Part shown: positions 53,729-63,715 of the stretch, piece after piece
How the letters are laid out: each line of letters starts with the position of its first letter
How positions within the stretch are numbered: position 1 is the first letter of the stretch
NCBI RefSeq assembly: GCF_048820975.1
Contig: NZ_JBMEUF010000002.1
Span: 434,001 to 498,000, forward strand
From: Glaciecola sp048820975
GTDB lineage: Bacteria; Pseudomonadota; Gammaproteobacteria; Enterobacterales; Alteromonadaceae
DNA: 64,000 nucleotides
Reading direction: 5' to 3'
Notes under the pieces: model-generated
The model's input: only the letters and a program-made list of their open reading frames with translations
What the model was told of the DNA's origin: nothing
Databases searched by the model: none
Position numbers and translations under genes: made by a program

Positions 53729-55057
53729 TTATAAATGCGGGAGAAAACGCTTTTTAAAATAATAAAACGGCCCAATTTTTAATGCTTCTTCAAAAGGCAT
53801 CATGGCAAACGCCCAAAAAATTGATGCATCAAAATACAATATTAGCAAGGCACACAGCGGTAAGGCGATTCCCCACTGCGTAATAAAATGTAAATTTAAG
53901 ACTAACTTGCTTTTGCCTACAGCCCGCAAAATATTACCTGATACGGTATTGTAAGCACGAATAATCGGCAGCAAAATATACACAGGCGCTATAAGCCCTA
54001 AAGCGAATAAGGTTTCTGCTTCTAAATTAGTAAATATGCTTTCGATAGTTAGGCTAAGAATGAATAATAAGCAGGCTACTGCTATAGCTATATTTATCCC
54101 CATTTTTGTGCACTCGTGCGCAAACGAACGTATGTCACCCAAATCATTTTTACCAATTGCCTGGCTTACGGTAATAGCAGAAGCTTGCGCCCACGCGCTT
54201 GGAAATTGCGTTGCGGCTTTTATCCACGGTGATATTAATGTTATAGCCACAAATGAATATAAGCTTAATTGTGCGAACAATAGCTGGTACACAGTGGCTC
54301 CCACTGACAATACAAAAAAGTTAGCGGCTATTGGATAAATTTCATCAAACTGTTTTTTTAAACTAGGTAAGAACGCGCTATTACGCGGGAAACTAAATAC
54401 CCCATGTTGATTCCTCATTAACGCGCTGTGTAAGAATGCAGCTCTAAACACAAGCGCAGTTACACTGCCCCAAGCTGCCCCTTCAAGGCCTAAGCCTGAA
54501 AAATCGCCTATGCCAAATATCAAAAAATAGCTTAATACCGCATTGAGGGGAAGTTCGAAAATAAAGCTTAAAAGGGGGACTCGTGTTTTTCCCTGGCCAT
54601 TAAAAACTGCGGTACATACCTGAGTGTATGCGCTTATTAAGACCACGTATTTAACTATATCAATATACGATACCGTTAACGATATAAGTGCCTCATTATG
54701 CAGTTGTTCACCTACAATAAACGTAATTATTTGTGTGCTGAATAAAGACAAAATTATAAAGAAGGCCAATGCAGCGCTTAAGTTAATAACAATACCTGAC
54801 CAATACGACACAGCAAGTTGTTCTTTGCTATTTGCACCGTGCACCCGGCCTACCAATAACTGAATGCCATTACCTATGGCTATATCTAAGCCTAAAACAA
54901 AAGTAACTACGGTGGTAGCTAAGCCCATAGCAGCCACGGCTAACTCACCTAATGGCGCAACTAGTAAGGTGTCTATCATTAGCATTGATTGCATTAGCAA
55001 GGCATTTACAGCCAATGGCCACGCTAAATTAAAGTTCTTAGGTATTTTACTATTCAT
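53729..55057 (-). CDS. MATE family efflux transporter
   Basis: The 442-residue protein has twelve hydrophobic segments and MATE-type features: LAWPLAVNALLMQSMLMIDT at the start, ALGLDIAIGNGIQLLVGRVHG-like helix 2 (DIAIGNGIQLLVGRVHGANS), and GAAWGSVTALVFRAAFL. It exports small compounds, often cationic or lipid-like, using a Na+ or H+ gradient. The substrate is unknown and nothing nearby suggests one. No Shine-Dalgarno is obvious before the ATG. It is divergent from the gene at 55176. Confidence 0.88.
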   Translation of the reverse strand: MNSKIPKNFNLAWPLAVNALLMQSMLMIDTLLVAPLGELAVAAMGLATTVVTFVLGLDIAIGNGIQLLVGRVHGANSKEQLAVSYWSGIVINLSAALAFFIILSLFSTQIITFIVGEQLHNEALISLTVSYIDIVKYVVLISAYTQVCTAVFNGQGKTRVPLLSFIFELPLNAVLSYFLIFGIGDFSGLGLEGAAWGSVTALVFRAAFLHSALMRNQHGVFSFPRNSAFLPSLKKQFDEIYPIAANFFVLSVGATVYQLLFAQLSLYSFVAITLISPWIKAATQFPSAWAQASAITVSQAIGKNDLGDIRSFAHECTKMGINIAIAVACLLFILSLTIESIFTNLEAETLFALGLIAPVYILLPIIRAYNTVSGNILRAVGKSKLVLNLHFITQWGIALPLCALLILYFDASIFWAFAMMPFEEALKIGPFYYFKKRFLPHL

Positions 55058-55175
55058 GTTTTATATAATTATACTCAATCAGTGTTTATAGAACTTTGAC
55101 AATAGAAATTTGTAGCAGTATGCTGACCTCATAATTTGTACAAAAATTAACCAACAAAATGACAAGGACGACAAT

Positions 55176-55631
55176 ATGCATCATGATTCTAGCAATTGGA
55201 ATATTGAGTGTATTCGTGAACGTTTCACATTGGTAAAAACTGAGATTACTGACCGTAATAGGCGTATAACACGATTTATAGTAGCACTAATTATTACTGC
55301 TGTAGCGGTAATTATTGCTTCAATACTCTATTTTCAAGAGAAGGTATCAGGTGTAATTATTTTAGGTGTTATAGTTGTTACCGTATTCACCGGCATCGCC
55401 ATTATATTCATTACCGTGAATTCATCTGAAAAATGTGTTTCAAAACTCACGATTTGCTTGCTCACACTCGATGACAAAGACATATTCTTTAAAGCTGTTT
55501 CCGAGATACCTTGTGGTGGTGACGGAATTATGTATTTTCTCCAGTTTGTAGACAAAGCCACACGAATTATCGAGGTAAGTAACCCTGCTGGATCTGCTGC
55601 AGCCCCGGCCGTTCAGCAAGGGAGCAAATAA
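55176..55631 (+). CDS. Two-helix membrane protein of unknown function
   Basis: The 151-residue product has two membrane helices (about 33-53 and 58-79) flanked by a basic N-terminal region (TDRNRRITR) and a soluble C-terminal half. AAGGAC precedes the ATG. It ends one base before the TPR protein gene, which has its own GGGAGC ribosome site, so the two form a pair. I do not recognise the family. A joint role in an envelope complex is possible. Confidence 0.7.
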   Translation: MHHDSSNWNIECIRERFTLVKTEITDRNRRITRFIVALIITAVAVIIASILYFQEKVSGVIILGVIVVTVFTGIAIIFITVNSSEKCVSKLTICLLTLDDKDIFFKAVSEIPCGGDGIMYFLQFVDKATRIIEVSNPAGSAAAPAVQQGSK

Positions 55632-55632
55632 G

Positions 55633-56799
55633 ATGGACTCAGAAATTGAAGATACTCTAAAACATTATCAAGACAATCAGAGAAAAGCGAAAATGATGCT
55701 TCTACTTTGGTTTTTGGCCTTACTTATCATTACTGTTTTGTTCTTTTGGGGCGCAAAAGAGTACACGCAAACGCAAAATGACTTAAATAATACTAAAGAC
55801 AACTTATTGAAGCTTGAGGCAGAAGTCACCGAAGTTAAAGAGCGCGCTACGGAAGATCAAATTCGCCTGCAAGCAGTTATTAATGAAGTGTATGAGTTGC
55901 GTGACTCAATAAAAGCGCTCTCTTCCATAAATAATGATGCTCAAAAAGCGCTGTATGTTGCTCAAAAATATTTGCATAAAACCCCGCTTACATCTGAAGA
56001 AAAGAGTATTTTAGACAACGCATATCAGCTTGATCCCGCGCTTGAAAAAACATCCGGTGAGGTAGCTCTGCTTCGCGGTATTTTAAGTGTCAACAATGGC
56101 GCATTGCAAGACGCATTAGATTACTTTGATGAAGTAAAAGACACCGAAGCCCTTCAATATTATGCGCATTGGGCGATTGGACATGTGTATTTTAAGCAAA
56201 AAATGTTTCAAAAAGCACAAAGTGAATATAATTTAGCTGTGCAAACTACTGAGCAATCTGTGAAAGCAGGCGTATTAGTTGACCGTGGTCTTACATGGGT
56301 ACGATTACACACTAACGATGTGCCACTGTTAACAAATGCACTAGCTGACTATAATCAGGCAGTAGAACTTGGAAATAGCTATCCTGTTGTATATCGCCGT
56401 AGGGGATTAGTAGAACTTCGCATGAATAATGTACAGCGCGCCACAGCAGACTTTGACAGAGCTGTATCAAGGTCTGCGACCGATGAAGAATTAGCCTCAG
56501 CTATTGAGAATTTAGGCCTAGTATCTATTCATCAGCAATCTTGGAACAATGCAATTGACCAATCAAAGCTAGTGTTAAAAGTATACCCTGAGAGCAATTG
56601 GAACTGGGCTATAAGAACCATTGCTGCCAATAAACTCAGCTATGATGTTATGAAAGAGTGTTCGTTAATTAGATGGATAGAAGAAGGTGGCGATCCAAGT
56701 TCATCGCTTCGATATTATTTGCCAAAAGTACATTGGGATTACTTAACTGGTCTTTATGAAGCGCAAAATACGTCGAATGCAATTCAATGTAATCCTTAA
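55633..56799 (+). CDS. Membrane-anchored coiled-coil TPR protein
   Basis: The 388-residue protein has one N-terminal membrane helix (about 20-42: MMLLLWFLALLIITVLFFWG), a coiled-coil region (about 45-100, with QNDLNNTKDNLLKLEAEVTE) and several TPR-like repeats in the C-terminal part (YYAHWAIGHVYFKQKMFQKA, VVYRRRGLVELRMNNVQRAT, WNNAIDQSKLVLKVYPESN). This is the pattern of scaffold proteins in the envelope. It partners with the two-helix protein just before it. The function is unknown. Confidence 0.78.
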   Translation: MDSEIEDTLKHYQDNQRKAKMMLLLWFLALLIITVLFFWGAKEYTQTQNDLNNTKDNLLKLEAEVTEVKERATEDQIRLQAVINEVYELRDSIKALSSINNDAQKALYVAQKYLHKTPLTSEEKSILDNAYQLDPALEKTSGEVALLRGILSVNNGALQDALDYFDEVKDTEALQYYAHWAIGHVYFKQKMFQKAQSEYNLAVQTTEQSVKAGVLVDRGLTWVRLHTNDVPLLTNALADYNQAVELGNSYPVVYRRRGLVELRMNNVQRATADFDRAVSRSATDEELASAIENLGLVSIHQQSWNNAIDQSKLVLKVYPESNWNWAIRTIAANKLSYDVMKECSLIRWIEEGGDPSSSLRYYLPKVHWDYLTGLYEAQNTSNAIQCNP

Positions 56800-56806
56800 A
56801 TTCCAA

Positions 56807-57487
56807 TCACACTTGTGAAGATTGGCGAATAAGGTTGTGGTACACATGATGCAAACGGTCTAGTTCGTCACGTTGTATACTTGGGTTTTGAAGTAAAGCC
56901 TGAATACTCTGATCTAGTTCAAACAAGGTTTGGCGCATATGAGCGTCAGGGACTAAACTTTGCATCCATGTGATAGCTGCAACGCGTTCACCGCTGGTAA
57001 CTGGTGTCACTTTATGTAGGCTACTTGAAGGATACAATACTGCATCACCGGCATTGAGTTTAACCTTTTGCTCACCAAATTCAGTTTGAATAATTAGCTC
57101 GCCACCCTCGTATTCATCAGCTTCGGACAAAAACGTTGTCATCGACATATCTGAACGTAATACTTCGTTATTGTGCGGCATGCGCATAATAGCAGCGTCT
57201 ACATGAAACCCGTAAGTTTCACCACTTGAATATCGATTAAAACACGGTGGAAATATGCGATGAGGTAATGCTGCCGATATCAATTTTGGTGTACTGCCAA
57301 AAATGCCAAGTAATTTATTCGCTAGTGCTTGTACTTGTTTATCGTTAGCATCCGTTTGGCCGTTTTGCTTGACGCCAGAGGCCATCCCCATCGCTGTTTC
57401 TTTTCCGTCATTCCAAGGTACTTGATTAAGCGCGCTACGAAACTCTTTTACTTGCGCTTTGTTTAGCAACTGCTCAATCAAGACCAT
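56807..57487 (-). CDS. piuC: PKHD-type Fe(II)/2-oxoglutarate hydroxylase (PiuC/YbiX)
   Basis: The 226-residue protein is a standard YbiX/PiuC. The iron-binding triad is H95-x-D97 in GFHVDAA and H158 in SSSLHKV, and the oxoglutarate arginine is R168 in SGERVAAITW. It belongs to prolyl 4-hydroxylase-like dioxygenases linked to iron-siderophore uptake. It lies 24 bases after the siderophore TBDR gene on the same strand, the fiu-ybiX arrangement known from E. coli. Confidence 0.93.
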   Translation of the reverse strand: MVLIEQLLNKAQVKEFRSALNQVPWNDGKETAMGMASGVKQNGQTDANDKQVQALANKLLGIFGSTPKLISAALPHRIFPPCFNRYSSGETYGFHVDAAIMRMPHNNEVLRSDMSMTTFLSEADEYEGGELIIQTEFGEQKVKLNAGDAVLYPSSSLHKVTPVTSGERVAAITWMQSLVPDAHMRQTLFELDQSIQALLQNPSIQRDELDRLHHVYHNLIRQSSQV

Positions 57488-57511
57488 TGAAATATTTCCT
57501 ATTTAGTACTA

Positions 57512-59815
57512 TTAAAACTCGTAAGTAATAGTGGCACGAGCTGAACGTCCGTCACCTAAGTACATAAATGCACCTGAACGGTAAGCAGCGGTCCAGTATT
57601 CTTCGTCAGTCACATTACCTAGGTTCAAGCGAACAGTGGTTGACTCATTCACACTATAATTAGCAAACAAGTTTACTACGTTGTAGCTAGGAACCACAAT
57701 ACTGTAATAGCCGTTGGTGCTGTCATAGCCGGCCGCAGTATCAGGTTGGCCGCCGTACATTTCACCTTTATGGGTGAAGTCACCACCAAATGCGAAATCT
57801 TCAGTTAACTGGTAACGTAATTGAGCGTAGAAGCTGTTACCCGCAAAGTTACTTAGTTCTAAGCCAATGTTATCTTCGTCATAAGAATCTAATACTTCAG
57901 ACTCCATCACTGCAGCACTAATTTGAACACTCAGTTTGTCAGTAATGTTACCGTTCATAGCAAACTCAAAACCATCTACACGGTTTTTACCGGTATTGAG
58001 TGAACCAAGTGTTGAATAGGCATCTCCTACACTTTCCATTACGTCTGACTTAGTTAATTGGAACCATGCAGCGGCAATAAATAGTTTTTCATCTAATATT
58101 GACCACTTAGTACCAAGCTCAATGTTTTCTACAATTTCAGGGTCTGCCACTGATGCTTGGTCAGGATCACCGCATAAACCGCCGTAACCACAGTTTGCAC
58201 CAAGGTCAGATTCACCGCCATTGATGTTAGTAGCCGTTGAGTAAGTTGCGTATACATTTGCGTCATCGGTAATGCTGTATACCACACCTAAATGGCCGTT
58301 ATAAAAGTCATCTTTGTATGCATAATCAAGTTCAGTACCGCGGCTTACAACGTCATTGCTGTAATCAATATTGTCAAAACGTAAACCCGCAAACACCTGC
58401 CAATTTTCGTTAATGGTTGCAGTGTCCATTACATAAAACGCGCTTGTTTGTGCTTGGAACAAGGCATCAGAATCACCGCGAGTAATGTCTCGGCCAATTA
58501 AATTACTTACGTTGTCATACACGTTACCCGACGGATCAATCAAGCAGTAAGCTGCGCTTGCGCCGCCGCGACCGCTAGTTACACAATTCGTATCACCAGT
58601 ACTTTCATAACTGTATACACCGTTATCTACTTCTTCGTCAGTAAATTCAAAACCAAATAGTAGTTTGTGTTCAATACCTGCGGCATCAACATCCCAAAGC
58701 AAGTTAAATTGTGTAGCGAAATATTCAACTTCCTGCCAGCCTTGGTGAGTACTTAGGTTTACTGTATCTGCACCCGGAGCGAATGGGTCAGAGTCATCTC
58801 TAACGGTGCCTCGAGCACCAGTAGACATATAGCCATTGCTGGTTTCACCATAACGGGTTGAATTATAGAAGGTCATGTTGTCGTTTATGTCGTACTCAGT
58901 GCGCACGGTAAATGCAAATACGTCAGAATCTAAAAAGTCTTCATCTTGTGCGTAAACAGGAATGTCTTCTACTGGCGAGCGAGTTGCACTGTCAAAATAA
59001 CTCCCCAAATCAGGGGTGTCTTCTGCTTCCAAATAGTAAAGATCAGTATAAACGCGCAAATCGTCAAGGTTGTCGTATAAGCCTGAAAGTAAAATCCCGT
59101 TACGGCTGCGGCTAATACCTTCACGACCTGGCGCATCTTCCTCTGCACTTAATATGTTCACACGCGTAGCAAAGTTAGTGCTAATAGGTGTGTTGTAATC
59201 AAGCCCCAATCTATAATAATCATCGGTACCGATACTGGCATCAACACGGCCAAAATCATATGCAGTTGACGCTTTCTTAGAAATACTGTTTACAGCGCCG
59301 CCTGAAGAACCACGGCCTGCGAAAGTTGAGCTTGGACCTTTAGTGATTTCAATTTGCTCAGTCGCAAAACTTTCACGCGTTGTCATACCTGGGTCACGCA
59401 AACCATCAACAAATACATCTGAACGGGCTTCGTGGCCTCGAATAATGTAGCGATCACCAAACGCATTGCCGTTTTCACCAGTGCCTAGTGTCACGCCTGC
59501 TTGGGCGGCTAGGATTTCTTTAAGGTCACTTTTACCAGACTCTTCAATTTGATCTTTAGTGAGTACCGTAATCGTTTGAGGAGTATCAACCAAATCAGCC
59601 ATGCGGCGAATATCACCAGAGTTTTTTACGTTGTAAATAGAATTACGAACGCCATGGATGCGTATAAGCTCCATTGCCTCTTCTGTACATTGCGTATCAG
59701 CTTTGTCACATTGTTCAACGGTTTCATTTGCGAAAGCGTTACCCATACCAATGGCTAGCGTTGTTAATAATGCGCCCGAGCCTAAGGTAGAAAGTGTGTT
59801 TTTTTGAGATGACAT
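57512..59815 (-). CDS. TonB-dependent siderophore receptor (Fiu/PiuA-like)
   Basis: I start it at the ATG at 59815 (MSSQKNTLSTLGSGALLTTL), which has AAGGA upstream and a signal peptide ending NAFANE; the frame runs further but the extra residues look like noise. The 767-residue product has a plug (TITVLTKDQIEESGKSDLKE, FVDGLRDPGMTTRESFATEQ, IEITKGPSSTFAGRGSSGGA) and a barrel ending ITYEF. The downstream PiuC and the upstream Fur box mark it as a catecholate-siderophore receptor like Fiu. Its ligand is inferred. Confidence 0.92.
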   Translation of the reverse strand: MSSQKNTLSTLGSGALLTTLAIGMGNAFANETVEQCDKADTQCTEEAMELIRIHGVRNSIYNVKNSGDIRRMADLVDTPQTITVLTKDQIEESGKSDLKEILAAQAGVTLGTGENGNAFGDRYIIRGHEARSDVFVDGLRDPGMTTRESFATEQIEITKGPSSTFAGRGSSGGAVNSISKKASTAYDFGRVDASIGTDDYYRLGLDYNTPISTNFATRVNILSAEEDAPGREGISRSRNGILLSGLYDNLDDLRVYTDLYYLEAEDTPDLGSYFDSATRSPVEDIPVYAQDEDFLDSDVFAFTVRTEYDINDNMTFYNSTRYGETSNGYMSTGARGTVRDDSDPFAPGADTVNLSTHQGWQEVEYFATQFNLLWDVDAAGIEHKLLFGFEFTDEEVDNGVYSYESTGDTNCVTSGRGGASAAYCLIDPSGNVYDNVSNLIGRDITRGDSDALFQAQTSAFYVMDTATINENWQVFAGLRFDNIDYSNDVVSRGTELDYAYKDDFYNGHLGVVYSITDDANVYATYSTATNINGGESDLGANCGYGGLCGDPDQASVADPEIVENIELGTKWSILDEKLFIAAAWFQLTKSDVMESVGDAYSTLGSLNTGKNRVDGFEFAMNGNITDKLSVQISAAVMESEVLDSYDEDNIGLELSNFAGNSFYAQLRYQLTEDFAFGGDFTHKGEMYGGQPDTAAGYDSTNGYYSIVVPSYNVVNLFANYSVNESTTVRLNLGNVTDEEYWTAAYRSGAFMYLGDGRSARATITYEF

Positions 59816-60204
59816 ATTAAATATCGGTCCTTGGATTAATGATTGTGTTATTAGTTCAAGGGCGAGTGTAATAAACTTTAGTACACATGTAAACACAAAT
59901 GATAACAATTCTCATTTGATCTAAGCATAACTGTGTTTGTCATAAGATATTGCTTTGTCTAATGTAATAAATAGCTACACACTAGAAACCCACAGTAAAA
60001 CGGTGACTAAGCTGTAAGAGGGCAATAAGAAATGCCATAAAGCGCAACCACCAAGCTTTTACTAGAAAATTTTGACAAGTTTGCTGCTAAGCAGTTTAAT
60101 TGCACGACTTTATAGTCATATAAAATAGTAAACTTACTACAAGACTATTTTATTGGTGCTTTCAAGCCACTTTCGCTCACTTTAACTAACACTTTGGAAA
60201 CTCA
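59816..60204. other. Divergent promoter region of the iron locus
   Basis: These 389 bases separate the leftward siderophore receptor from the rightward PepSY-like gene. Apart from the Fur box noted separately, no gene or terminator is visible. Confidence 0.5.
59898..59917. promoter_or_regulatory. Fur box
   Basis: AAATGATAACAATTCTCATT lies 83 bases before the receptor start. It has the dyad TGATAA/TTCTCA shape of Fur sites (compare GATAATGATAATCATTATC). Fur would repress receptor and piuC when iron is plentiful. Confidence 0.8.
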
Positions 60205-60723
60205 ATGGCATCCCCCAAATTACGTAACGATTTTCGAAAATATCATCGCTGGTTAGGCTTCTTTTTAGCCGGCATCATGGCTGTTTATGCGTCTAGCGGT
60301 ATCCTTCTAATATTCAGAACCACTGACTTCTTAAAGTATGAGTCGACTACCGAATACACACTCGCACCTGGCTTATCAGCGAAAGATTTAGGTAAAGAAT
60401 TGGGTTTACGCAAATTTGCGCTAAAAGAAGAAACTGAAGAACAACTTATTTATGCCGAGGGCTCTTATAACAAGCTCTCGGGTGAAGCTACGGTGACTAA
60501 AAAAGACTACCCTTTAGTGTTAGCAAAGCTTGTTAGCCTGCATAAAGCAACTACCAATAGCCCACTGTTTATACTGAATATATTCTTTGGCATAAGCTTG
60601 CTGTTCTTCGTAGTGTCAGCGTTTGTTATGTTTATGCCCAAGGCCTTAGTATATAAGAACGGCCTAAAAATTGCGGCCGCGGGTTTCCTATTTGCCTTAC
60701 TTGTAGTGATTTTTGCCTCTTAA
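60205..60723 (+). CDS. PepSY-type small membrane protein of the iron locus
   Basis: The 172-residue protein has an N-terminal helix with the PepSY-associated pattern FRKYHRWLGFFLAGIMAVYA, a soluble middle of about 65 residues, and two C-terminal membrane helices. The first part (KYHRWLG) is typical of PepSY-associated transmembrane and iron-uptake reductase-like families. It is divergent from the siderophore receptor and may share its iron control. Exact function unknown. Confidence 0.72.
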   Translation: MASPKLRNDFRKYHRWLGFFLAGIMAVYASSGILLIFRTTDFLKYESTTEYTLAPGLSAKDLGKELGLRKFALKEETEEQLIYAEGSYNKLSGEATVTKKDYPLVLAKLVSLHKATTNSPLFILNIFFGISLLFFVVSAFVMFMPKALVYKNGLKIAAAGFLFALLVVIFAS

Positions 60724-60798
60724 AAGGATTTTAGCCTTGCGTGTTGTTTGCGAGTTTGTGATATATTTAGCGGCGTTTTTCTACTACGAGCAAACCAC

Positions 60799-61983
60799 GT
60801 GAAGTATGATGTAATAGTTATTGGAGCGGGCGCCGCTGGCCTGCAATGTGCTGCTGTTGCCGGTGCACGCAACAAAAGTGTATTGGTAATTGACCACGCA
60901 AAACGCCCCGGTAAAAAAATCCTTATTTCGGGCGGTGGTAGATGTAATTTTACTAATTACTACATTGAACCTGACAAATACATTTGCAAAAACCCTCATT
61001 TTTGTAAGTCAGCTTTAAGTCAATATACGCAATGGGATTTCATTGCTTTAGTTGAGAAATACAAGATCGCGTATCACGAAAAGACCTTGGGCCAGCTATT
61101 TTGTGACGATTCCGCGAAAGAAATAGTGGCGATGCTCGTGAGCGAATGTACAAATAACAAGGTGCAGTTTCAGTATGAAGCGAATATCACTTCACTAGAA
61201 AAAGAAAGCGATGCTCATTTTCGAATTAGCACCAATAAGGGGGAATTCACCAGCGCCAGTGTAGTGGTTGCTTCGGGTGGATTATCAATGCCTAAATTAG
61301 GCGCTACACCATTTGCCTATAAACTCGCCGAGCAATTTGGCTTAGAAGTGCTGCCTACCCGTGCAGGGCTTGTTCCTTTTACCCTTAACCCTGAACTGAA
61401 AGAGCCCTTAGCGCAAATATCTGGCGTATCAATGTCGGTATCTATTTCTACGCCATCAAATGCCTTTAAAGAAGATATGTTAATTACTCATCGAGGTTTG
61501 TCTGGCCCCGCTGTTCTACAAATTTCATCGTACTGGGAGCCCGGTGGCGATGTACTTATCGATATGTTTCCAAATGGCGACTTTCAAGCTGAACTTGATC
61601 AAGCCATTGAAAATCAGCCCAATGTGCAATTGAAAACCTTTTTATCGCAACACTTTGCCAAGCGTTTCGTTGAAACGTTTTTACAAATACTTAGCATGGA
61701 AAATCTTCTGTTGAAGCAACTTATTCATAAGCAACGTGAGTATTTAGTAAAGAACGTGCACGAATGGGCCGTAAAACCCTCAGGCACAGAGGGCTACAGG
61801 ACTGCCGAGGTAACGCTAGGGGGTGTTAATACTGATCAACTATCGTCAAAAACTATGGAAGTAAAATCATGCCCGGGTTTATATTTCATTGGTGAGTCGG
61901 TAGATGTAACCGGTTGGTTAGGAGGCTATAACTTTCAATGGGCTTGGAGTTCAGGCTACTGCGCTGGCATGAATGCTGGTTAA
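60799..61983 (+). CDS. HI0933/YhiN-type NAD(P)/FAD-dependent oxidoreductase
   Basis: I start it at the GTG at 60799, which gives VKYDVIVIGAGAAGLQCAAV, the usual beginning of this family; the frame runs to a TTG at 60748 with no better ribosome site. The 394-residue product has the dinucleotide-binding GAGAAGL, KRPGKKILISGGGRCNFTNY, HRGLSGPAVLQISSYW and, at the end, FIGESVDVTGWLGGYNFQWA. These flavoproteins are cytoplasmic with an unknown physiological substrate. It follows the PepSY-like gene by 75 bases. Confidence 0.9.
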   Translation: MKYDVIVIGAGAAGLQCAAVAGARNKSVLVIDHAKRPGKKILISGGGRCNFTNYYIEPDKYICKNPHFCKSALSQYTQWDFIALVEKYKIAYHEKTLGQLFCDDSAKEIVAMLVSECTNNKVQFQYEANITSLEKESDAHFRISTNKGEFTSASVVVASGGLSMPKLGATPFAYKLAEQFGLEVLPTRAGLVPFTLNPELKEPLAQISGVSMSVSISTPSNAFKEDMLITHRGLSGPAVLQISSYWEPGGDVLIDMFPNGDFQAELDQAIENQPNVQLKTFLSQHFAKRFVETFLQILSMENLLLKQLIHKQREYLVKNVHEWAVKPSGTEGYRTAEVTLGGVNTDQLSSKTMEVKSCPGLYFIGESVDVTGWLGGYNFQWAWSSGYCAGMNAG

Positions 61984-62551
61984 ACTGTAATCATCACCGC
62001 GCTAATCCGTCATCACCGCGAAGGCGGTGACCTCCCAAATCTATTGCGTTCTTACTTTGTTAGTTAAGGTATGAGGTTCCCGCCTTCGCGGGAATGACGA
62101 TGAGTACGCGGGAATGACATTGGCAACATTCCGTGTTGTGCGCAATTCCTAAGGTGCGTTTCAAAAACAGTTTTGTATTTTTGCCACCACCACGCAACAG
62201 ATTAAACGCATCTCACTGTCCAAGTATCGACAATCTCAGCTGTACAATTTCAAGAACGTTCAAACATTCGAATTATTAAATATTTACATCAAAATGTTTT
62301 ATTAGCCTTAATATTACTAAATAGCACTACCTATATCAGTAGCACGACAATGTTGATAATTTGAACAGCTAATGTATAGTTTACAAACAACCCAAGATGT
62401 TGTTGCAACGTAAAATATGTCTAAGTTCGATTCCTATTGAATATTTGCATCTTCTCGGAACACAGAGTTTTAATTAAAACTTTATACAAGTTACGGAGTT
62501 CGCGCGGCGAGAGTCGTGTTACATAAATGCGATTAATAGGGATTAAGGAAT
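61984..62551. other. Intergenic region with REP-like inverted repeat
   Basis: Of the 568 bases between the flavoprotein gene and the next gene, the first 120 hold a REP-like element (separate entry). The remaining 430 are AT-rich without a convincing gene or terminator. Confidence 0.45.
62011..62105. repeat. REP-like imperfect inverted repeat
   Basis: The unit near 62011-62036 (GTCATC-ACCGCGAAGGCGG-TGACCTC) is repeated in inverted form near 62072-62098 (GAGGTTCCCGCCTTCGCGGG-AATGAC), 22 of 26 positions matching, with a short extra copy of GCGGGAATGAC after it. Such GTCATTCCCGCG-type repeats are scattered in many Proteobacteria. Confidence 0.7.
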
Positions 62552-63673
62552 ATGTCCAAAGGAAACAGGGTAGTTGCAAGTGTTGAGGCGCACTTTCATT
62601 CTATATTTCAAAAAATAGCTGAGCTAGATGCTACGGTAATTTTTGATGACAGTTTTTATCAATCAAAGGTTATTGAACCCACATATAAACTATTGTTAGC
62701 AACCGTTGCTGGCGTCACTGTGATATTCCCCTCCATCAAAACAATTTATGTACAGATTATGTTTTGGGCGCGTGATAACTTATTTGTTGTAGAAGGTGAC
62801 AACCTTCAACTTAAACCTAATGCGAAAGAACTCTTAACGGAGACAATCAAGCAGAAGCTTAATCCAAAGTCTATTCGTCGTGGAATACAAAGATGGATGT
62901 TAAATAAAGTGCTTAACTTTGTCGTTATTATTTTATCTATAATTATGATGCTAGATATGTTTTATGGAAGTCCGAATAATAACTCCATATGGATTGGTTT
63001 CATTTTTATGGCCATTTCTTGGCTTATTTTGTTTTTCCTAAAAAATGAGAAAATGCGCATGCCGCATTCACCCAAAAACAACGTAATCCCAACCTTATAT
63101 TTTTACGCCTTAATAGTGCTAACTGCATCTTATCCATTCATTTCGTATGGAGTAAATACGGCAGGATATATCACTTACACGCTTATTATTTTAGTGTATA
63201 CCTTTTTACACAATGACGGTGAAAGAGTCTATATCGAGGCCACTCAGGGCTCTCGTTCTTTTTTACTGGGCCGACTCTCATTTGCTTTAGGAGGAGCAAT
63301 CATAGGTTTATTCTTAGGTTTCAGTGAATCGCTAAGTACAACTTTAGTTTGGATGTTAGTCTTAGCTTCATTGTGCTTTGGATTTATTGTTAGCAGAGAA
63401 ACCCGGGCTATGATATCGCGTTATTTACCGCGATTCGCAAACCAACAAGACAAGCAGTTAGACAAAGAAATAAGAGCTGAAAATGAAATTTGGTTTGGTG
63501 TAGATACTAGGATGTATAGCAATACCGAAGTAGGTAATGCTAATTACAATGGTTGGCTCGGGAGAATAGGTTACACCTTGGGATTACTAATTTCGTTAAT
63601 TCCTATTGGTGCTATTACATTACCAGCATACATTTACTTTGCCATTACAAATAAGGTGCAAGACCAGCATTAG
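62552..63673 (+). CDS. Multi-pass membrane protein of unknown function
   Basis: The 373-residue protein has about nine hydrophobic segments. An N-terminal soluble stretch (about 1-45) and a polar loop around residues 290-335 (QDKQLDKEIRAENEIWFGVD) are notable. AAGGAATATG supports the start. I do not recognise the family. The next gene, also a membrane protein, begins 43 bases later, so both probably serve one function. Confidence 0.65.
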   Translation: MSKGNRVVASVEAHFHSIFQKIAELDATVIFDDSFYQSKVIEPTYKLLLATVAGVTVIFPSIKTIYVQIMFWARDNLFVVEGDNLQLKPNAKELLTETIKQKLNPKSIRRGIQRWMLNKVLNFVVIILSIIMMLDMFYGSPNNNSIWIGFIFMAISWLILFFLKNEKMRMPHSPKNNVIPTLYFYALIVLTASYPFISYGVNTAGYITYTLIILVYTFLHNDGERVYIEATQGSRSFLLGRLSFALGGAIIGLFLGFSESLSTTLVWMLVLASLCFGFIVSRETRAMISRYLPRFANQQDKQLDKEIRAENEIWFGVDTRMYSNTEVGNANYNGWLGRIGYTLGLLISLIPIGAITLPAYIYFAITNKVQDQH

Positions 63674-63715
63674 AGGTAGCAAACTAGTTCTTAAAAAGGG
63701 ATTGCAAAAATAATT

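Noticed and set aside
59816..59908. N-terminal extension of the siderophore receptor
   Set aside because: The added residues have no signal-peptide logic; the ATG at 59815 gives a normal signal peptide with AAGGA upstream.
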